DNA of 64,000 nt from Rhynchopus sp. YZ270_cl-10. Taxonomy: Eukaryota > Euglenozoa > Diplonemea > Diplonemida > Diplonemidae. A program made the position numbers and the translations under genes. The notes under the pieces were generated by a model. That model searched no databases, was not told where the DNA came from, and worked only from the letters and a program-made list of their open reading frames with translations. This document shows, one piece after another, positions 63,044 through 64,000 of this stretch (positions are counted from its first letter, which is position 1; each line of letters opens with the position of its first letter). The DNA lies in NCBI GenBank assembly GCA_964035575.1, contig OZ037841.1, positions 496,001 through 560,000 of the forward strand. The letters run 5' to 3'.

Positions 63044-63477
63044 TACCCACCGTTGCCTTCCCCCCCCCCCCACCTCGGTGGGGGGGTCTGCACTCAATGT
63101 CGGATGACTTTTTATATAATCCGTTCGTTTAAATGCAGCTGTCATAGAAGAAGTCTTTACTACCATTTTTCAAAATTTCCATATTCCAAAAAAAACACAC
63201 AACAAAAATTTATTAGATGAACCTAAGCTTCATTGCTTCACCTTTTTTCAAAAAAATTAAAAAGAACTTTAAAAAAAGTGATAACACATCACCGAGTGAC
63301 GAAAGCTCTGGGGTATGAATATAACCGCAGATGGCTCACTTTGCTGACTTAAAAAAAAAAAATGCTAGGAGGAATCTATTCAAAAAATAATAAAAAGAGG
63401 GAGAGAGAGCAAGGCTTTGTGAGACGTCACTAAGCCTTGCAGTTTTTAGCTACGTTCAGTGCTGACGCTAAGGAAAA
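63044..63477. other. Spacer with short repeats
   Basis: An R1-like fragment at 63,212-63,245 (TTAGATGAACCTAAGC) and A/T tracts. No gene is seen. Confidence 0.5.
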
Positions 63478-64000
63478 AGCCGGTCATATATGACCAAAAA
63501 AAAAAGAAAAAAAAAAGTCTGAAAATATGCCGGTCATATATGACCGGTGTTGGGTGGGTGGGCAGGGTGGGGTAGGGGATGGTCGGAAGTCCCCCCCAGT
63601 TGGCACCTCACACGAGCCTCTGAGAGTGACCAGAAATGGCCTCATGAACAAAGTGACCCCGTCACAGCCAGAACGCGACTCAATTGGTCAAATGCCGAAG
63701 GAAAAGGAAGCAGGCAGCGTGGCGAAATAATAAAAGTAGCGTACCGTGCGCCTGCGGCGCAAGCTTGCCAACGCACCCTTCCCTTTGACATAGTATATCA
63801 GTAAAAATGTGCAATTTAAGCGCAATTTTTTGAAATGTTGCGTACCGTGGCTTCGCCACGAACCTTTGGGTGCCATGACCGCCGTTTCTTATTGTAAACT
63901 GATCCCACGCGTGCCTGGTGCAAATATCAGTGAAGTGCCGAACTCTGCAGAGGAATTCGCACATTCCGCCGGAGGCCCCCAACTTGAGCTGGGTTGGGGA
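63478..64000. repeat. Left part of a repeat element cut by the window edge
   Basis: Two palindromes GGTCATATATGACC near 63,482 and 63,532 look like a terminal region. The DNA from 63,795 matches 36,190-36,510 (TTGCGTACCGTGGCTTCGCC, CCGGAGGCCCCCAACTTGAG). GTGACCCCGTCACAGCCAG near 63,653 belongs to the GTGACCCC module. The right end lies beyond the window. Confidence 0.6.

Overview
The window looks like nuclear DNA from a repeat-rich flagellate protist. Spliced genes use GT-AG introns (donors often GTATGA or GTATGT), and TAA, TAG and TGA all serve as stops. There is an ergosterol-type sterol reductase and a polycystin-type channel. All ten recognisable host genes after position 2,900 lie on the minus strand, and most are preceded by a long pyrimidine tract and an AG close to the start codon. 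This resembles the directional gene arrays and trans-splice acceptors of Euglenozoa, and the cis-introns would fit a diplonemid or euglenid better than a kinetoplastid. This is inference: no spliced-leader gene was found.

Layout. 1-76: end of a plus-strand gene. 77-2,992: convergent switch region full of short repeats. 2,993-7,033: polycystin-like channel with a Tudor-like N-terminus and an EF-hand. 7,697-9,930: PPR protein fused to a TrmB-type tRNA methyltransferase (two exons). 11,926-13,035 and 19,400-20,176: two single-pass membrane proteins with coiled coils. 22,699-24,018: ERG4-type sterol reductase. 25,077-33,888: five-exon TruD/PUS7 pseudouridine synthase whose third intron holds a complete hAT transposon (25,633-30,005) and a 2.1 kb inverted-repeat element (30,029-32,170). 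34,641-38,780: SCY1-like pseudokinase (three exons). 42,300-43,496: Ser/Pro-rich protein. 57,277-58,833: acidic protein. 59,357-62,072: four-exon unknown protein.

The rest is mostly mobile DNA. Non-autonomous elements with clear ends include a piggyBac-like one (TTAA target), a 608-bp hAT-type one with an exact 8-bp target duplication, a 478-bp one with a 6-bp duplication, a 541-bp one flanked by TA, an 854-bp one, and a nested stack at 49.6-55.5 kb: an outer 5.9 kb element, a CACTA-like 3.9 kb insertion, and a 1.8 kb element inside that. Two features stand out. The same internal sequence blocks recur in elements with unrelated terminal repeats. Their subterminal arrays are short tandem units, many centred on GTAC.

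Intergenic DNA, and several introns longer than about 200 bp, carry members of a set of short (about 40-200 bp) dispersed hairpin repeats, named R1-R6 and R9 here. No tRNA, rRNA, CRISPR or bacterial-type feature was seen. Exon structures are read by eye from splice consensus, phase and protein-family continuity.
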